From: Planctomycetaceae bacterium
GTDB taxonomy: Bacteria; Planctomycetota; Planctomycetia; Pirellulales; Lacipirellulaceae
DNA length: 26,392 nucleotides
Assembly: GCA_002713555.1 (NCBI GenBank)
Contig: PATG01000080.1
Coordinates: 18,196 to 44,587, forward strand
Reading direction: 5' to 3'
Position numbers and translations under genes: made by a program. Below are positions 24,137 to 26,392 of this stretch, one piece after another; the first letter of the stretch is position 1, and each line of letters begins with the position of its first letter. The notes beneath the pieces were generated by a model. The model ran no database searches, was not told the DNA's origin, and saw only the letters and a program-made list of their open reading frames with translations.

Positions 24137-24952
24137 ATGCCACTAGCACCCCATTCCGTTGCTTGGATTTCTCTTCGTAAGTTGCTGCAAGGCTATTGTC
24201 TTTTGGCCACTACGGTTTTCTTCGGGATATTAATCGCAGGAATGCAACCCTCCGCATCGTTCGGCCAGGAAGAAGAATCCGCCGTCGTCGAAAAAGATGT
24301 TGCAGGAGCGGACGATAAAAACGATGGCGGCGAAATAAGCTACCTCGCCTGGGCCACCAGATCGCTAGGTTGGTTCTATGGCCTGGTTTTCCTGGGCCTC
24401 TCTTTCACACTTGTCGCCCTATTTGTGATGAATCTACTCACAGCGCGGCGCGAGAATGTCATTCCAGCAACCTTGATCGCGGACTTCGAGCAACACCTCG
24501 AAGCAAAACAAATGCAAGAAGCTTACGACTTGGCGAGAAATGACGAATCGTTTTTAGGGCATGTCTTATCTGCCGGTCTAGGCAAAGTTTCAGCAGGCTA
24601 CAGCCAGGCAATTGAAGCGATGCAAGAAGTAGGTGAAGAAGAAAACATGCGACTGGAGCATCGACTAAGCTATCTGGCTCTGATTGGCACACTCAGCCCT
24701 ATGATCGGTCTTCTGGGAACCGTCGACGGCATGATTAGTTCCTTTAAGTTGATCGCCAATACGGCTACCGGTGCACCCGACCCCCAACAACTTGCACAGG
24801 GAATATCAACAGCATTATTCACAACGTTCATTGGCCTGTTATTGGCCATCCCTGCCCTGGCAGCCTATAACTTGCTACGCAATCGGGTCTCAAGACTCGT
24901 GCTCGAAATTGGAATTGTCAGCGAAGGACTCATGAGCCGTTTCCAAAAGTAA
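24137..24952 (+). CDS. MotA/TolQ/ExbB-family proton channel protein
   Basis: A 271-residue protein. A signal peptide or first TM is at about 20-43 (ending ASFGQ), then an acidic periplasmic stretch. TM at about 78-100 (WFYGLVFLGLSFTLVALFVM) precedes a cytoplasmic helical domain at about 105-175. The two conserved channel helices are SYLALIGTLSPMIGLLGTVDG (about 178-198, with the family's GL.GTV.GM) and LAQGISTALFTTFIGLLLAI (219-238). ExbB pentamers pass ions to energise an ExbD dimer that moves a periplasmic partner. AGGA at 24119-24122 is 14 bases from the ATG, rather distant. Two exbD-like genes follow. No TonB is encoded here, so the periplasmic partner may be the upstream TPR proteins. 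Confidence 0.9.
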   Translation: MPLAPHSVAWISLRKLLQGYCLLATTVFFGILIAGMQPSASFGQEEESAVVEKDVAGADDKNDGGEISYLAWATRSLGWFYGLVFLGLSFTLVALFVMNLLTARRENVIPATLIADFEQHLEAKQMQEAYDLARNDESFLGHVLSAGLGKVSAGYSQAIEAMQEVGEEENMRLEHRLSYLALIGTLSPMIGLLGTVDGMISSFKLIANTATGAPDPQQLAQGISTALFTTFIGLLLAIPALAAYNLLRNRVSRLVLEIGIVSEGLMSRFQK

Positions 24953-25022
24953 CATTTCCGGCCAGAAATTATAGAATGGTTGGCATCTGATAGTTGCCGG
25001 GCATACGAAAGCAAAAGATTCC

Positions 25023-25487
25023 ATGCGAATTCGCCCTAAGACGGACACCAAGATCGCGGAAGGGGATTTGACGCCCATGATCGATATGACTTTCCAGTTG
25101 ATTGCCTTCTTCATGCTGGTGATCAATTTTTCGGAAGTCGAGCAGGATCAGCGTGTGCAATTGCCAGCCAGCGAGTTGGCCAAACCACCTTCGTCTCCCT
25201 ACGAACAGCCTTTCACGATCCATTTGACCCGAAACGACCAGTATCTTTTTGGAGGAGCCACACTCAGCCAATTGAGTTTACTGGAGTCCGCATTGTTGAA
25301 AGAAACACAAATTATTAAGCGTCACACTTCCAAAAAAATTGAAGAGGTGACAATTATCATTCGTGCGGACGAAAACGCCAAAACGGGACAAGTCCAGGAG
25401 GTGATTCAGATCTGTCAAAAACTAAAATTTGAGAAGTTTGCCCTGCGTGGCAAGTATAGCGATATCCCTACACTGGGAGGATCTTAA
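25023..25487 (+). CDS. ExbD/TolR-family protein, first copy
   Basis: A 154-residue protein. A short cytoplasmic N-terminus leads into the family signature DLTPMIDMTFQLIAFFMLVI (15-34), in which Asp21 is the proton-carrying residue. The periplasmic domain spans about 60-150 with a late helix (VQEVIQICQKLKFEKFALRG). The usual ExbD pattern P(l)IDv...LL.FFm is altered to IDMTFQLIAFF, but all key positions are kept. It starts 70 bases after the exbB-like gene and is followed after 71 bases by a second, clearly different ExbD. Confidence 0.88.
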   Translation: MRIRPKTDTKIAEGDLTPMIDMTFQLIAFFMLVINFSEVEQDQRVQLPASELAKPPSSPYEQPFTIHLTRNDQYLFGGATLSQLSLLESALLKETQIIKRHTSKKIEEVTIIIRADENAKTGQVQEVIQICQKLKFEKFALRGKYSDIPTLGGS

Positions 25488-25558
25488 CTAAGACACAAGC
25501 GTCTATCTGGATTGCTACAAGCATATCAAATGCCTTTAAGTTACGATTTTTTTGTACT

Positions 25559-26038
25559 ATGAAACTTCGAAATACCGAACATCGCGAAACGATTGTCCTG
25601 CAGATGACACCGATGATCGACATCGTATTTCAACTGCTGGTATTCTTTGTGTTCACGTTCAAAATTGTACTTCCCGAGGGTGACTTCAGCATCCGCATGC
25701 CCTCCGCTTCGGCCAGCACAACAAGCCAGCCCAGTGAAACTCCATTGCTCAAAGTTCGCCTTATTGCAAATGACGAAGGAGAATTGGTCGGTGTTCAGCT
25801 AGGTGACATTCCCCTACAGGACCAACCCTTTCTCGAACTCCAGACTCAGATCCGCAGCCTGATCGGCGATGCAGGCGGCCCCGGTTCGACAGAACAGGAA
25901 GTCGAAATTGAAGCCGACTATCATCTCAAATACCGCTATGCGATGAACGCAATCACAGCCATCACGGGATATATCGAGAATGGCGAACAACATAAATTGG
26001 TAGAACGCGTGCGTTTTGCTCCTTTGCCAGATAAATAA
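25559..26038 (+). CDS. ExbD/TolR-family protein, second copy
   Basis: A 159-residue protein. The signature is LQMTPMIDIVFQLLVFFVFT (14-33), with the conserved Asp21. A hydrophilic Ser/Thr-rich stretch at about 50-60 (SASASTTSQPS) leads to a periplasmic domain at about 65-155 (VEIEADYHLKYRYAMNAITA). Outside the TM signature it shares little with the first copy, so this is an old duplication. Because ExbD works as a dimer inside the ExbB pentamer, two different ExbD proteins beside one ExbB suggest a heterodimer. It is the last gene of the operon; a convergent gene ends 64 bases downstream. Confidence 0.88.
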   Translation: MKLRNTEHRETIVLQMTPMIDIVFQLLVFFVFTFKIVLPEGDFSIRMPSASASTTSQPSETPLLKVRLIANDEGELVGVQLGDIPLQDQPFLELQTQIRSLIGDAGGPGSTEQEVEIEADYHLKYRYAMNAITAITGYIENGEQHKLVERVRFAPLPDK

Positions 26039-26102
26039 ACTAAATTGCATAACTAAAAAAGCAACTTCTCCTTGAAACTCATCTCCTGCAGATCCCCTTT
26101 TC

Positions 26103-26392
26103 TCACGCAGCTTGCTCCTCATCCGACTTGCTCGTCACCTGGTTAGCTCTAAAGCTCCTGGTCGTATCCGTGCCTGATCTGCTGTGCAAATCTTTTTGAA
26201 AGATACGATACGTTTTGTACCGATATCCACCGACACGTTCAATCATACGATTCACCAGTACATTGTCTTCTAAAGTCCAACCGAGTTCAGCGCCGCGGTA
26301 CCCTAGACAGCCGAAACCTTGCTGGAAAGTCTGTTGTATCAAGGCCTCAGCCACACCCCGACGGCGGTATCCAAGTACGACACCCAGGACTG
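26103..26392 (-). CDS. GNAT-family acetyltransferase, C-terminal part (runs off window)
   Basis: The frame is open to the window edge at 26392, giving the last 96 residues; the start is outside. It holds the GNAT acetyl-CoA-binding region, LGVVLGYRRRGVAEALI, with the R..G.A loop and helix, then AELGWTLEDNVLVNRMIERV and GGYRYKTYRIFQK. This ending (W..EDN..MN..IE..GG..YKTYRI) is typical of a GNAT subgroup whose substrate is unknown. An apparent GTG start inside the open frame (26352-26354) is internal to the conserved motif and is not the real start. The tail of about 25 residues after the domain is polar and unremarkable. Confidence 0.75.
   Translation of the reverse strand, partial: VLGVVLGYRRRGVAEALIQQTFQQGFGCLGYRGAELGWTLEDNVLVNRMIERVGGYRYKTYRIFQKDLHSRSGTDTTRSFRANQVTSKSDEEQAA

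Noticed and set aside
26352..26354. GTG as the start of the right-most minus-strand gene
   Set aside because: It falls within the acetyl-CoA-binding motif of the GNAT domain, and the frame stays open with conserved residues to the window edge.

Overview
The window carries a long, co-oriented flagellar export/hook/motor gene cluster from a bacterium that is most likely a planctomycete (Pirellula-like lineage). This placement is an inference. It rests on the very long FlgE with extra beta-rich domains, the FliP loop insertion, the NPTE (not NPTH) FlhB, the style of the periplasmic TPR proteins followed by ExbB/ExbD/ExbD, and the weak or absent Shine-Dalgarno sites at many starts. Base composition is moderate and there are no tRNA, rRNA, CRISPR or insertion-sequence signals.

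Region 1 (1-13730, all + strand) encodes flagellar proteins in this order: fliJ, a MotE-like gene, fliK, flgD, flgE, flbD, motA, motB, fliL, fliN, fliO, fliP, fliQ, fliR, flhB. The first 13 bases are presumably the tail of an upstream gene (fliI would be expected). Together they make the export gate (FliOPQR/FlhB), export accessory (FliJ), hook-length ruler (FliK), hook cap and hook (FlgD, FlgE), stator (MotAB with FliL) and part of the C-ring (FliN). fliM, which normally sits between fliL and fliN, is absent here, while FliN carries three FliM-N-like EIDALL-type peptides. FlgD and FlgE share a fibronectin-like beta module, with one copy in FlgD and two in FlgE.

Region 2 (13771-18954, all - strand, convergent with flhB) is a four-gene unit read from right to left: two related membrane-anchored proteins of unknown function that share an OB-like domain, a PAPS-type sulfotransferase, and a secreted endonuclease/exonuclease/phosphatase-family protein with an N-terminal OB fold. 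Two palindromes lie between the last two genes.

Region 3 (19449-26038, + strand) is a probable envelope energy-transduction operon: a ~1030-residue secreted TPR protein, a second TPR protein overlapping it, an ExbB/TolQ-type proton-channel protein with a signal peptide, and two different ExbD/TolR-type proteins. The window ends inside a convergent GNAT acetyltransferase gene (- strand).
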